Assembly (NCBI GenBank): GCA_025449115.1
Contig: JAHLKC010000019.1
Location: forward strand, 186,001 to 250,000
Length of the DNA stretch: 64,000 nt
Origin: Chytridium lagenaria
Lineage: Eukaryota; Chytridiomycota; Chytridiomycetes; Chytridiales; Chytridiaceae
Direction: 5' to 3'
The notes below the pieces were generated by a model. That model did not search any database. It was given only the letters and a program-made list of their open reading frames with translations, and was not told the origin of the DNA. A program made the position numbers and the translations under genes. Below are positions 47,052 to 59,229 of the stretch, piece after piece (position 1 is the stretch's first letter; each line of letters begins with the position of its first letter).

Positions 47052-49660
47052 CACTCGGCTTTAGGTGTTCCCTTCACCGGTGCATAACCAGGCTCAGACG
47101 ATGTCACGACCCAGTAAATGGTGCCAACCAGGAAAACCAGGGCTCCGATGAAAAGGAGGAACGAATGCTTCAACATGAAGTCCTGATAAAGGAAGTATTT
47201 AAAAACTCAACCTAGTATAAAACGATGTTGCTCTACTTACCGCCAATGGCTTCACGGCCAAACCAAACTTCCTCACGATGGTGGTAAGCCATCCAGATGT
47301 GGACTTGGACTGACAACAGTAAGTAAATCGGTTCCTATTGCACACAAACCTTCAGCTTCCCTCCAAGCGCCTCCTTTAGGTGTCCGAGAATCGCGTCTTT
47401 CTCAAATTTAAAAGGCTTCCCAGCCACATCCACGTCGTAATAAACATCCACCTCTGGATGCACAACAACAACTCTTGGCAAATCCCTCGTCGTAATCTTG
47501 TAAACCCTCTGCACGTACTCCGCATTCTCATACGCATCTAACCACACAAATTGCACGCTCTGCGCTTTCGCCGTCTTTGCTTCCTTCATCCACTCCTTCG
47601 CCATCAACCGCAATAACCCAAGCGAGCTCCCATGATTCATAGCTGACGGATTCAAGAATGCCACCACAACAAGCTTATCGCCCCGTAAAATTTCTTCACC
47701 GTTAAATTTATCAAGCTGGGCGACGAGGGAGCGTTTGTTTTCTTGCATCCAGGTGCGGAGGTTGAGTTGCGCAGAGTCGGTGGAAAGGTTGAGGTCGGAT
47801 TTGAAGACTTTGCGTTCGGTGCCTCCGTCTTTAACGGCAACAAAAACAGGGGATTGAGAAGCTTCCAAACCAAGACGCTTAAATGCGCTGGGGTCTGGAG
47901 AAACGTAGAGAGGCGCCTGACCCCTTGTAGTATGAGCGAGTGCGGCAAAGTCCACCTTTTTCCATATAATGGTTTTCAGCAATAATACGGCAGGTGACTA
48001 AGAGCAGCAAAAGGAAAACTTAACCCACCAAGAGCTTTTTATCAAAACCGACGGGATTGTAGATATAAAACATGGAGACATCTTTGGTCTTGAAAATGCT
48101 ATCAAATTCAGAGGAGCGCACAACCTCAAAAGGAGCTCTACAGCAAAAATATTAAAACAAGTTTCAAAAAAAGTTTCAAAGAATCGCAAACAGCACTCAC
48201 TTTGAGAATTGATGAACAAAGTCTTCAAAACCCTTCACCTCCCGCCGTCCCTTATATTCCAATGCGCTGCCTGGATCTCCCCTCTGCACAAACTTCAAGG
48301 TCGGGAAACCCCTGATCCCAAACGCATTCGTGATCGTATTCTCAGTAGTACAATCCACTTTTCCAACATTAACCTTTCCCTTCATGTTCTTTGCAAATTC
48401 TGCCCACGCCGGTGCCATGTTCTTGCAATGACCACACCACGGTGCGTGGAACATGATAAACCAGTCAGAGTTTTCGGTAAGGGATTTAAAGTTCTTGTCG
48501 GTCAAGTAGACGACCTCGCCATTCGGGTTAACACCACCTTTAGGGCGGATGATTTCGCCAGCAATTTCGTTGGCTTCGATAATAGCTTTCTCAATGCCGT
48601 GTTCGAAGTCGCGTGCCTGAATAACGAGCCATGGCTCAGCCATCTTTATGTGAATCAACAAAAACGGATGGAATCGAAAAAGATGTGGAAAGAAGTGATA
48701 GAAATGCGGAGGTGAGAAAAAGAGACTTAGAAAAGATATTAACCTCTTGCTCCTTCCTTTCCTTTTCAAGCTCCTCAGCCTTTTTCTTTGCCTCTTCCGC
48801 CTTCTTCTTTTCGTCCTCTGCTTTCTTTTTTTCCTCTGCAGCCTTTTTTGCAGCTTCTTCAACCATCTTTATAGAATCCTCGCCCTTCTTGGGTGGCTCC
48901 ACAATTCCAGGCTCACTTTTCGGTTCCTCACTAGCAGCTTTTTTCTCCTCCTTCTCCTTTTCCGCCTTTTCCGCAGCCTCCTTCGCCTCTACCTCCTTGT
49001 CGTAAGATCCATCAATGAAACTATCGGCCATCTTGTTTGCATACTTGACCAGTTGGACGTATTCTTCGGGTGTTTCGACTTCTTCGATGAGCTTCCCGTT
49101 TCGAAACCTATGAAGGGATGGTTTAGAAAATGAGGCGAGCTTCGAAGTCCGTACAAACGGATCATCGGGAAGCCGTAAATATTTTGTTCGCCTTCACAAA
49201 GATCTATAGTTTCGTGAGCGCGGCTGATAAGTATGAATCAATCGCCTACTCTCGTTTTCAGAGCATTCCACTTTGGCAATATGAAAGTTCTTCTTCAGAA
49301 GGTCCGCTTTTGCATCCTTCTGAAAGTCCCTCCATTTGGGTGTAAGCCTGCAATGCATCATCAGAATCCAAAACCCTCGATCACTCCCCTACAATTTACA
49401 ATGAGGGCACCAGTATATTCCTAACACAAGAAGCGCCATCAGTAGCTAGCACTCGATGCAATTTTATTGTACTTACCGAAAAAGACGAGCCATACTCCTG
49501 TCGCCGTCTTCTCGTTAAAGTTGTCCTGCGTGATGAAGTCAATCTCCTTGGATGCTTCCAGGTATTCATCTTCGACCCATTGAGGGACTTTTCCTGCTTG
49601 GATATGTAACGAGGCGATAAGGATAGCCAATACAACGAGCCACACATGAACTCCCCTCAT
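47052..49660 (-). CDS. Membrane-anchored protein disulphide isomerase with two thioredoxin domains
   Basis: The start at 49660 gives a signal peptide (MRGVHVWLVVLAILIASLHI). The first thioredoxin domain is spliced at its active site to IYWCPHCKLLTPKWRDFQ (about 49310-49430). A Lys/Glu-rich linker of about 90 residues (48770-49010, a predicted coiled coil) follows. The second domain has FHAPWCGHCKNMAPAWAEF (about 48430) with GKVDCTTEN and FGIRGFPTLKF. Two more thioredoxin-like segments lack cysteine pairs. The protein ends with one membrane span, FLLFIGALVFLVGTIYWVV, and a short cytosolic tail. No KDEL-type signal, so anchoring replaces retrieval. The alternative start 49678 adds six residues. 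Confidence 0.85.
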
Positions 49661-49762
49661 CTTGAAATTTAAACTCAAATTTTGGTTCTTTATGTCAACA
49701 CCAGAATTGCCTCAAACACGTTTAACCCTACATAGAGCACCACCTTTATACTTTCTATGTAT

Positions 49763-51228
49763 TTATAAGGATTCGAAGGAAAGTCTCTTCCCTTGAACCC
49801 ACACTTGCGAAATGTTTCTATCATCACCAAGGAAAATGAACTTTTCAAATGCGGTGGTGATATCATCATGGGGGAAAATATCTAAGGGTCCCCCATTAGT
49901 CGCATTGGACAAATCAATAATCTCTCCCTGCAAACCCGCAGATAAATCCACCAAAAGTGCATCAAATTCTTTCCCCTTCACAAAGTTTCCAACGCGGTCT
50001 TGAGACCCATCACATCAGCACCTCCCACTGTGGCGAGGTAAAACGCCTCAGCGTAGGATAAAGGCTCAAAGATGTCTCCGTCGGCAGTTTCCTGCGACCG
50101 TGCAGCTACAACTTTGGACGCGACGATGGCGTGGCGGATAGTGTCCAGAATACTTGGGCTGTATCCTCCAGCAACATCTGTTCCCAACCCAACCTTAACA
50201 CTCTCGTCAAGCAATCGTCGCACATTAAGCACTCCCGAAACAAGGGAGAAATTACTCGTTGGGCAATGACTAACTCCAGCGCCAGTTTCCCTCATCATCT
50301 TTCTTTCCTCAGCGCTCAAATGGATACAATGTGCCATAACGGATCGGTTATTCAACAACCCATATTGCTTGTAAACACCCGTATAAGTCGTTATATCAGG
50401 GTGGAGCTCTGAAACCCATTTTATCTCGTTGCGGTTTTCGCTGAGATGAGATTGAATGGGGAGGTTCCGCTCTAATGCCAGGTCTCCGAGGTACGCCATC
50501 AACTCTGGTGTGCACGATGGGACGAAACGAGGCGTGAGAACTGGGGTGATTTTCGATGATTGCACGGATGCAACGTAATCGACGAATTGTTCCGTGTCTT
50601 TCATGCTCGATTGTGTAGTTTCCGTATAGTACTCGGGTGAGTTCCTGTCCATGTTGACTTTCCCAACGAAAGCCCGTTGACCGATCGCATGAACAACGTC
50701 AACGAGAATTTTGGAAGCTTCCAAATGAAGTGTTCCGTAGTAGCATGCCGTGGTGGTTCCGCATCGGGCTGAACGAGATACTGCTCTTGCATAGGCACCT
50801 CTTGCGTATTGGACATCTTGAAAGGCGGATTCGCGAGGGAATGTGTACTTTTGAAGCCATTCGAGTAGCGGGAGATCTGTGCCTGTGCCGGTGAATACGT
50901 ATTGAGGCGCATGGATGTGCGTATCGATGAGGCCTGGGATCAAGAACTGGCTGGGCGACAGTTTAATCACCTAGATGAAAAGGGTAAATAATTGGAGTCG
51001 AAAACGCGATAGTTGAGAAACGGAACGGCTTAATCTTACAGAGTCAATCTGAAAGGAGTATTGAGCGGATAGATTCTCGAGAACCTCTTCCAGCCTGCTC
51101 TTTTCGTCCACCTTCTCAACGAATGCAATCTTGCCTTCACTATCGACACCCAAAACGCCTAGTGGAATGATGTCCACAGCTGTTCGAACCAGCGAGTGTA
51201 TGATCGCTCCAACGAATACATTCTCCAT
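49763..51228 (-). CDS. GUD1: Guanine deaminase
   Basis: Converts guanine to xanthine and ammonia. The start at 51228 gives MENVFVGAIIHSLVRTAVDI; an intron near 50972-51040 joins to VIKLSPSQFLIPGLIDTHIH, where HIH binds zinc. Further motifs: GLIDTHIHAPQYVFTGTGTD, CGTTTACYYGTLH, VGKVNMDRNSPEYY, IQSHLSENRNEI, AHCIHLSAEERKMM, HCPTSNFSLVSG and GLGTDVAGGYSPSILD with the catalytic Asp. Near 49989-49995 the frame breaks by one base between LKTA and VGNFVKGKEFDALLVDL. The C-terminus ends KRLSFESL. The full length of about 460 residues is normal for the family. Confidence 0.94.
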
Positions 51229-51392
51229 CTTTGCAGTTAATGAATCAAACTTTTATCAACCAGTCTATAAGCTTGGATCTGGACTTTTATATCCTCTAAA
51301 ACGGCGTTGAGATCAAAACTTCATTATTGCCGATAAGAAAGTGACATTTTTGATCAAGTGCTACAAATTCAAACTTCGAACCCGGCACCGTC

Positions 51393-52310
51393 ATGGGAGG
51401 AGGAGGATTACAGATCCTGAAGCACAAGAGCTGGAATGTGTATGGAGGGGCAAACATTGAGAAGGTGCGGAGGGATGAGGAGGCTGCGAGGGAGAGGGAG
51501 AAGAAGGAGGAGGGCCGGAGAAGGATTGCGGTAGGCATTTCTGTTGTTGTTTTTTTTGTTGGTTATTACAGTCTGTTACATAGCTGTAATGCCTAACATG
51601 CATTGCATTTCAGGACAGCGAGCAAAGGCTAGAAAAATTACGCTCTAGGAACAAAGACAAACGAGGAAAAGAAGAGGAAAAGGATGAACACTCTGGTTGG
51701 GTGAGATCTTGAATATGATTGCGCTGAGAACTCATGCAAGCGTTTTCTATCATAGCTCAAGGAAAAGAGTAGCCATATCCTGGGAGATCTACCTTACAAG
51801 GAAGAGGATGACGAGGACAAACCCGCACCAGGTCAGAAGCCCGCGAAAGTGGGAGACTTGATTGGCTTTGCGGAAGAACCATGGTATTCCGAAGGCCCTT
51901 TACCATTCGAGGAAAGATTCGACAAAAAAGCGAGAGGTCTCGGCCTTCAAGATTTCAAAAAGAATCCAAGGTAAATTATTGAATGTACAGGCATATAAAC
52001 AATTTCCAGAAAACGCCATTACGAAAGCACCGTCAACCACGATGATCCTATGACCGTATTCGCGAAACCACCAACAAAATCCGAACGAAAAGAAGAGACA
52101 TCATCAAAGTCTTTTAAGAAACGGAAAACAGTTGAGGAGATGAGACAGGAACGGATGATGAGGGAGAAGGCAGAGAGGGATCGTGCATTGGCAGTGACAA
52201 ACCCAAGGGTGATGCTCTCAAAGAAAGAAGAACTTGCAATGGAAAGAAAACTGCCTTACAGCAGTGCTTTCAATCCAGAGTTTGTGAGGACGAAAAGGGG
52301 CCGGCATTGA
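51393..52310 (+). CDS. LENG1-like CIR-N domain protein
   Basis: Starts MGGGGLQILKHKSWNVYGGA, then VEKVRRDEEAAREREKKEE-like helix (residues IEKVRRDEEAAREREKK), the N-terminal CIR_N motif (KSW.V....I..V..DE). Exon 1 ends at 51530; exon 2 starts at 51614 with DSEQRLEKLRSR. Later exons carry FAEEPWYSEGPLPFEERFDK and a basic helical C-terminus ending TKRGRH. The family includes LENG1 and spliceosomal Cwc25; the PWY segment favours LENG1. Role inferred only, probably RNA processing. Tail to tail with the TPR gene, 10 nt apart. Confidence 0.72.
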
Positions 52311-52320
52311 ACGGATATCA

Positions 52321-52819
52321 TCACTCTTTATTAGATGTGAGCTCGACCAGTAGTTGCCTATACAGTGGAGTTTAATTGTAAATATTCATAATATTAAAAT
52401 GTCAATGTACATACCAATCGGATGGGTTATCGAGCATGACGGATTGCTTGAGTGCTGATATTGCATCGTCTTTCCCTTATGTTTGGTTAATAATTAGTAG
52501 CTGGGTTCTCCAAAAATCTTACTGTTGACAGCAATGCATGCCCTTGCCATGATTTGGTATGCATTGTACTTGTAAGGTGTGGTGAATTGTTAGAAACGCA
52601 CAGAAGAATGCACAGAAATTGCTCAGTGCTATTTACATTCATAGGATCCAGCTCCACACTCTTTTCAAAGCACTCTATGCTCTTTGTGTACTCCTTCTTG
52701 TTGTAGAATCCCACTCCAGCTCGAAACCATCCAAGTGAATTCCTAGGCACGACACCCACTCGCAGCATGAGCCACTCTCCCGAAGAGTTCTGTGGTCCAG
52801 GAGTGTGTGCTGTCTCCAT
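52321..52819 (-). CDS. Small TPR protein
   Basis: The start at 52819 gives METAHTPGPQ, then VVPRNSLGWFRAGVGFYNKK and EYTKSIECFEKSVELDPMN, a canonical TPR. Splicing gives YNAYQIMARACIAVNRK, DDAISALKQSVMLDNPSDW and, across a GTATGT intron, QLLVELTSNKE with TGA at 52321. It totals about 115 residues with nearly two and a half TPR units. The residue pattern (W-LG-Y-A-P) is that of co-chaperone or scaffold repeats; the partner is unknown. The gene lies 96 nt from the divergent MAS1. Confidence 0.65.
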
Positions 52820-52915
52820 TTCAGTTTGTTGCTTTGTTTTTGTGAAATAAATATGACAAATCTCAATACCATTCATAAAATCGTGTGACATCAAAAACTT
52901 GAGAAAAGAGGAGCT

Positions 52916-54681
52916 ATGGCTAGCACTATTGCATGCACAAGGAAGATGCAGGAGGCTGCAAGAATCGCATCCAGCACTGCACAAAGCAAGGTACGCTACT
53001 TCGGGATAATCTAAGTGCATGGGAATGTTTATCGCTGGTACATCATGTGTTTGAAACGGTTAAATGCTTGCTTATATTGCCAGCTACTGTGTGGAGGAGA
53101 TGAATCGCCGATCTTGCCTCTGTTCATCCTTCAAGATTGTTTTATTTTCTTCGAGTATCTGTAACTTACTGTTTCTGCTACTGTAGGCTCTTGTGACAAC
53201 AACGAGGCGCCTCATTTCCAACTTAAACATCAAAGTATCACCTACCTCCAATATTACTTCCCGTAAAGCCTCCTCTTCAACATTCGACATCCACATGCCT
53301 GATACTCGAGTGACTAAGCTACCTAATGGATTTACAGTTGCATCCGAAACGAATCCGAATTTTCAGACTGCAACTGTGGGTGTTTGGATCGATGCGGGTT
53401 CACGGTTTGAAAATGAAAAGAACAACGGAACTGCACACTTTCTCGAACACATGGCCTTCAAAGTATGTGATGAAGCCTAGTCTTATGATCCAAGTAATTT
53501 ATGTATCCTGCTTAACAAACTTCAAAATATTGTAGGGAACTAAAACACGGTCCCAGTTGGATTTGGAAGTTCAGATCGAAAACATGGGCGCCCATTTAAA
53601 CGCATACACCTCACGAGAACAAACAGTTTACTACGCAAAATCTTTGTCGGCGGATCTTCCGAAAGCCGTGGACATTTTGGCGGATATTCTCCAAAGATCC
53701 AAATACAATCCCGATGCCATCGAAAGGGAACGCGATGTGATTCTCAGGGAATCCGAGGAAGTGGACAAGCAGAAGGAAGAAGTTGTTTTCGATCATCTCC
53801 ATGCAACCGCATATCAGACCTCAGCACTTGGTCGGACGATTTTGGGACCCGCTCAGAATATCAAGAGCATCACGAGGCAGGATCTTATTCAATATGTGGA
53901 AAGGAACTATCAGCCTGATAGGATGGTTTTGGCTGCTGCAGGGGGCGTGGATCATGAGTCCTTAGTGAAACTGGCTGACAAACATTTTGGCCACCTCAAG
54001 ACCATTACTCCCGACAAGGAGAAGGATGTAGCTATCTATGGCAGGCCCAAGTTTGTTGGATCCGAAGTCCGCGCAAACGTTCCCGATCATCCTACCGCCC
54101 ACCTCGCATTGGCCGTCGAAGGTGTCTCATGGACAAGCCCCGATTACTGGCCCCTCCTGGTGGCGCAATCCGTCGTTGGGTCATGGGATCGTTCTCTAGG
54201 CGCCACACCGAACGTCTCGTCAGGTCTAGCACAAAGCCTTTACCGTTTCGGCCTGGCCAACTCGTTCATGTCCTTTAATACATCCTACTCTGACACTGGG
54301 CTTTTCGGCATTTACGCTGTCACTGAGGCCGACGTTAACCTTGGAGATACTGTGAAATGCATTCAGGAGGAATGGCATCGTCTTGCCACTAGCGCCACGG
54401 AGCAGGAGGTTCAAAGAGCCAAGAATCAACTCAAGACATCGTTGCTTTTGTCGCTAGATGGGACCACACCTGTCGCAGAGGATATTGGAAGACAGCTTTT
54501 AGTTTATGGAAGGAGGATGAATCCTGTTGAAATTGAGGGTTTGATTGAAAGCGTCACGGCACAGCAGGTGATGGAAGCTGCGTCAAAGTATCTGAAGAAC
54601 AGGGAGGTGTGTGTTGTGGGGTATGGGCCGTTGTCGACTCTCCCGGCTCACCCTGTTATTCAGAAGGGTATGAAGTTGTGA
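52916..54681 (+). CDS. MAS1: Mitochondrial processing peptidase beta subunit
   Basis: Catalytic subunit of the matrix protease that removes presequences. Exons: 52916-52990, 53187-53462, 53536-54681, with no frame break. Its own presequence is [20 protein letters not shown]. The mature part has [20 protein letters not shown] and [12 protein letters not shown], the inverted zinc motif HxxEH, then [20 protein letters not shown]. The downstream Glu ligand lies in [20 protein letters not shown]. The Gly-rich loop near the C-terminus belongs to the alpha subunit and is absent here, which supports beta. The length, about 490 residues, is normal. The first intron (196 nt) is unusually long for this window. 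Confidence 0.97.
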
Positions 54682-55046
54682 AGTTAAAATAACATTTGTA
54701 CTTGAATATTTGCAGATGGATGCCAGAATCTGTAATTACTAATTACTAAATTATTAGTAATGTTTTACGCGTCAAGACCGCGTGATATTTTTTGGCCATT
54801 ATTGGTGGCTGCATGTATTATTAACAATTTTTAAAACCAAAAAAGCCAAAAACAAACAGCAACACAAGAAAAAGGGTTGTTGGGGTGCTTGACGCAGCAT
54901 GGGCTATCGCTGGTTGGGGAGGGACGGCGATCCGGCCCGCTGTCAACCCCATCGCTTTTCAGAAAGGAAAAGCAAAATGAAATCCAGATTCCAGACTGTC
55001 TGATGAACCTCTTTTCTTTTTTCTTTTGAACAAACCTAAAGAGACG
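54682..55046. other. Intergenic between MAS1 and the membrane protein gene
   Basis: 365 nt. 3' UTR of MAS1 with several ATTACTAATTACTAAATTATTA-like words cut short here, then a T-rich stretch (CTTTTCTTTTTTCTTTTG) just before the next start. Nothing else supported. Confidence 0.5.
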
Positions 55047-57519
55047 ATGCCCCTTACCGATGAGGGCATAATCCGTCGAGTCCGTCGGCAGATGCCCACA
55101 TCGCGCACTCCCAATGCGCCCGTTTTCTCCCCCGTCATTACTGCTGATGCACAGGCCTCATCGCCCGCATCTCAACAATCCACACCCATTACAGCATCTC
55201 CACCCGCCGCATCTAATATCGCCATCTCCCCCGTCACACTCATTACAGTCATCGCGTCCGTCGCAACCGTCATCGCCATCCTCCTCGTCATGATCGTTGT
55301 TCTGTTGATCAGACGATCAAGAAGAAGAAAAAGGCGGCAAGCCGTCATGATTGATAATGAAGATGGCACAGACCCTGCATCCCCTGTCGCCATGATGGCT
55401 CGTCATGTTGATGGAACAAACGTTGGAGGACCTCCCGCTCAACTTCTTGATGATGACAACATCTTTAGACAACGTGGATTTATCCCCTTGGATATTGCGA
55501 TGTACAGGCAAGGCTCGAACGGCACTGCCACAGGGTTCAGGAGAGACGCCACAAACGAAATGCCAAACTACCACCTCCAAGCACTGAACATTGCATCCTC
55601 ACGATCCGGTTCCGATAATGCTATGGAGCTCCAAACATGTCTCGTCTTCCTTCAGGAAATTCCCTGCAATCCGATACCATCAGCCCGAGGCTTCGGAACG
55701 GTCGTCCTGTTCCCCTTCCTTTACCTCCCACTTCTCAAACATCAGGAGGCGGAGGGTTTTTGACGTCGAATACACCTTCGGCCACCATCTTCCCCGTCAC
55801 GTCCAAAGAACATTTATCACGATTGGGGAGACAGACCGAATATGATGATGGATTTCGTGGGAGTGCCGGGTCATCGCCATACTCTGATAATCAATATACG
55901 ATTGGACCAGGGCCAATATCCCAAGGGGTTCGTCAATGTCGTATCCTTCAAGTCCTGGAACGCGGTCGCCTAATTCAGGAAGGAACTACGGTAGAGACGA
56001 AAGATCTGTTTACACTGAATCCTGGAGAGACTCGGAGCTTCTTACAGCTACCACCGCAGCGGCCGATTCTACGCTCGAAAGACGGCATCTAGAGATTTTA
56101 ATGGCACCTGGTGATGAAGTTCGACCGCCTTCGACCGTTCCGTCTGCTTACGCGGGGGAAGATGATACTGACGAAGAGTCTCGTCGTGGCTCCAAGGTTC
56201 GTAGGGGTGGAAACATCCAGAGCTTTTTCCGTGCATCCGCCACGTCCCGATCGTCTTATGCATCCACTGTGAAAAGCGAGAGGTCGCAGAGGTTTGGGTT
56301 TGGATACCGTCGGAGACCCGAAATTGGAGAGGATGAGGACGAGGTGACGCAATACACGCCTGACAACAGGGCTATGGCTGTTGGATCTCCGTTAAGGCAC
56401 ACCACTGCGACGGATTCAATGATGTCCGGCCCTTCGTCGGATACTTCTTCCGTCGTGACTTTATCCATTGAACGAACAAGTCAGACTGTTTCGGATCCGT
56501 TGGATGCCAAGGGCCAAAAAGTGTCAAAGTTTATCTCAGCAAAGGAGAAGAAGAAGCAAAAGTTGCAGCAACTTCAAGAACGCGACGCCAAGCCGAAAGA
56601 AAAGGCCCGCCCACAGCTACGTCAAAAGTCATCCCGGTCGTATTCGGGGAACTCGCGTGATGCTCCTGTATACCAAGATCGATACATTGATAGCAGTGAT
56701 TTCGAAACCGATGAAGCGGCTGCTTCATATCTCAGTCAAACAGATAACTCTACAAGAGAAGAATCCGGTGACGACGAAGCAAGCTACGCCCCGTCATATA
56801 TACCTACAACCGACACCGACAACATCTCCCGCGGTCGTCGCGGTCGTCCAAACGTCGTGATCGCTGGGATTTCTCCGACCACGTCGCATACCATCGCCTC
56901 CCTCCGTCCCCAACAAAGTCCCCTAGGTTCCTACGTACAAGAACGGAAACAGCTCTAAACCCGGTCGTCGTCAGAAAGGCGGTCTAGGTTCTCGCCGTCC
57001 CGCCGCGCCCACCCCCTCAACGCTCAGTCTATCCGCAGTGAAGCCACGCGGGTCCTCTCGGAACGCCCCATCCACATCAACCACCATCGATACCCCCCAA
57101 TACATGGTACCAAAACGTACCGCACCGTTGACAGCGTCCACTTTTGAGTCGGACGCGTTTCAGTAGTAACCAGGCTTCAGCGGGTCGTCGGGCTCCACCA
57201 TCGTTGTCGCTTTCGTGGGGTGCGTCGCCGCATGATTCGGCGGTGATGTCGCTGGGAACTGCACCGTCTACGCAATGGTCGACGCTTGAGAGGAGATAAG
57301 GGATGTGACGGATCAGCTGGGGATGGATGTGGATGATGGTGGAGGAGGCAGAGGGATGGGAAGAGACAGGCCAAACAGGCGTCGAGGGGAAAGGCGACAG
57401 CTTCGCCGCTTGCGATGTATGCCTATCCTGATGATGGGGTAGAGTTTACAGAGTATGAGACAATGTCGAGTACAGCTTCCGCCTTTAAATATGCATCACC
57501 GTACAGATACAAACGATAA
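55047..57519 (+). CDS. Unknown single-pass membrane protein, Ser-rich cytoplasmic tail
   Basis: Starts MPLTDEGIIRRVRRQMPTSR at 55047. A Ser/Thr/Pro-rich segment of about 50 residues precedes one membrane span (VTLITVIASVATVIAILLVM, then IVVLL) and a strong stop-transfer, RRSRRRKRRQ. The long tail is rich in Ser, Asp and Arg; recognisable parts include RGGNIQSFFRASATSRSSYA and a Lys-rich helix near 56530-56600 (SAKEKKKQKLQQLQERDAKP). Frame breaks occur near 55650-55740, 55920-55960, 56940-56960 and 57160-57420; the last part reads YAYPDDGVEFTEYETMSSTA and ends at 57519. The layout resembles Mid2/Wsc cell-wall sensors but lacks a clear signal peptide. Family not recognised. Confidence 0.6.
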
Positions 57520-58737
57520 CCCCACACTTACTTTTCTTTCCTATGCACATTTGTTATTCACGTATTTATGCAGTGAGCACTTTGCCGTTTTACTATCACC
57601 TTTTCGGCATTTCTTTCGCGACGATCATGTCTTTCTTTTTCTGTTTTCTTCTCCTATGTTTTTTCTCGCAATCATTGATTTTCGGTGACCTATGGGAACA
57701 TACCATGCACCATTTATGTTTTCCATTTTATCACACTTTTTTTGCTGCATACAAACTAGAACCCATGTGCATGTTATATTTATCAAATAGATATCATACC
57801 AAGAAAGAAATCAATATCACGCAGCTAGGGTGCTTTGATATGGTATATTTGAATATGAATTCAATATTAAGCATGATGGAGAGAACGACATTGATTCCAG
57901 TTTCAATTCAGCAGCTCTTTAAGATAAAATTTTGAATGTATCATTTTTCACACAATTTAAAAAATAAAGTTAGTTTAAAATAGAAGCAGAATTAATACTG
58001 GCCAGATAGATGCTTGAATTCGCTCGCTATCTATTAAAAAGATCAGTGAAAGCTTTGATTGTTAGCCAGTTTAACAAAAAATAAGGAATAATGAGGAAAA
58101 ATCGCCACAAATGACGGAAACCTGCCTGCTGAAGAGTCATAGTCATGGTGTGTGCGGTGTCCTTTGAGAGTATCGGCTCATGACAGACTTTGTTTCTGTA
58201 CTTTTTTCCTGGTCACCTTATGGGCCTTTATAAGGTGAGAGCAGTTATTCTTTGAACTATAAACAGCACGGTGCGAGAATATTCTTGTACATTGTATGTA
58301 TCATAATGTTTATTATTTTCTGAAAAGGAATTTTTTTTTTAAAAAAAAAGAATAACACTAAGCTACATCCAACACGATTGCCGGTGCCTTACTTACCTCT
58401 AACTTAGCATGCATAACATTCCTCTACGCATCTGGTGTCAAGTTTCGAGAGGAAGAAAAAAATATCTGTGAACGGAAATTTAACAAAATGAGGAGATTAC
58501 AACAAGTCTATTCAAGCACTTCTAATTTTGACTTCGACAAAAGAGCAAAAGGGGTTTAATGGAATGAAAACGCATTGGAAGCGAACGAAAGGTTGACGTA
58601 GGATGAGGGATACTAAAGATCAACGGTAAATGTAGACGGAAATAAGGTGATAAGGGGGCACGTGGTGTCGAAAATGATGACGTCGTAGCTTACGGCATGT
58701 TCAAGGCGGAAGGCTTCAAGGGCGAGTTCGTCTCCAT
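57520..58737. other. Intergenic, no supported gene
   Basis: About 1.2 kb, T-rich then A-rich. It contains a T10A9 palindrome at 58331-58349. Open stretches (for example 57543-57935) show no recognisable protein feature. It is probably long 3' UTRs of the convergent genes. Confidence 0.5.
58331..58349. repeat. T10A9 palindrome
   Basis: Ten T directly followed by nine A, able to form a hairpin on either strand; between convergent genes, so possibly part of a polyadenylation or termination region. Confidence 0.6.
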
Positions 58738-59229
58738 TTAGTTGGTGTCAGCCTTGGGTTGCTCAATGACCTCTTCAACGACGGTCTCGTAAACAACCTC
58801 GGTGGTGGTGGTGGTCGTGGGTGCAGGCTTTGAGTCTGAAACAGGGGCGACGGGCTTTGCAGCAGTAGCGGAGGCGGCGGCAGCGACGGCAAGCTTTTGA
58901 AGGTCAGCAGCGGCGACCTGAGCCTTGGCGAGGAGGTCTTTGACGGTAGCCTCAACGTTGGGGAGCTTTTCCTACGGGAGGTAAAACATATTAGTCAAAA
59001 ATCTATACTGAGTATACATCATGTGCCTGAAGAACATGATTGAAGTAGAGATCTGATTGAAATGCAAATGCTATCGAGGATTCTAGCAAAGCCTCACGTT
59101 GGATCAAGACCACAGATTCAAGGTATTCGAATATTTATAATTGGAACTTACAGCATAGGTCTGAGCGAGGTAAACTCCACCGATGACACCAGCAGTGACT
59201 CCAGCAACGAAGGAAACGGTACGAGACAT
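58738..59229 (-). CDS. Small membrane protein, probable mitochondrial (MICOS-like appearance)
   Basis: Two exons. The start at 59229 gives MSRTVSFVAGVTAGVIGGVY, then LAQTYA, a Gly-rich membrane helix. Splicing gives EKLPNVEATVKDLLAKAQVA and an Ala-rich helix, then a Thr run (PTTTTTTEVVYETVVEE) and the end QPKADTN with TAA at 58738. About 105 residues. The N-terminal Gly-rich span followed by an amphipathic helix is seen in small inner-membrane proteins such as MICOS subunits. No residue-level match is claimed. Confidence 0.6.

Noticed and set aside
48747..49133. Plus-strand open frame rich in Leu and Phe, looks like a membrane protein
   Set aside because: It is the complement of the Lys/Glu-rich linker of the PDI; AAG/GAG codons read backwards as CTT/CTC.
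57543..57935. Open frame of 130 codons after the membrane protein gene
   Set aside because: Phe/Cys/Tyr-rich translation of T-rich DNA, no motif, follows the stop at 57519; more likely 3' UTR.
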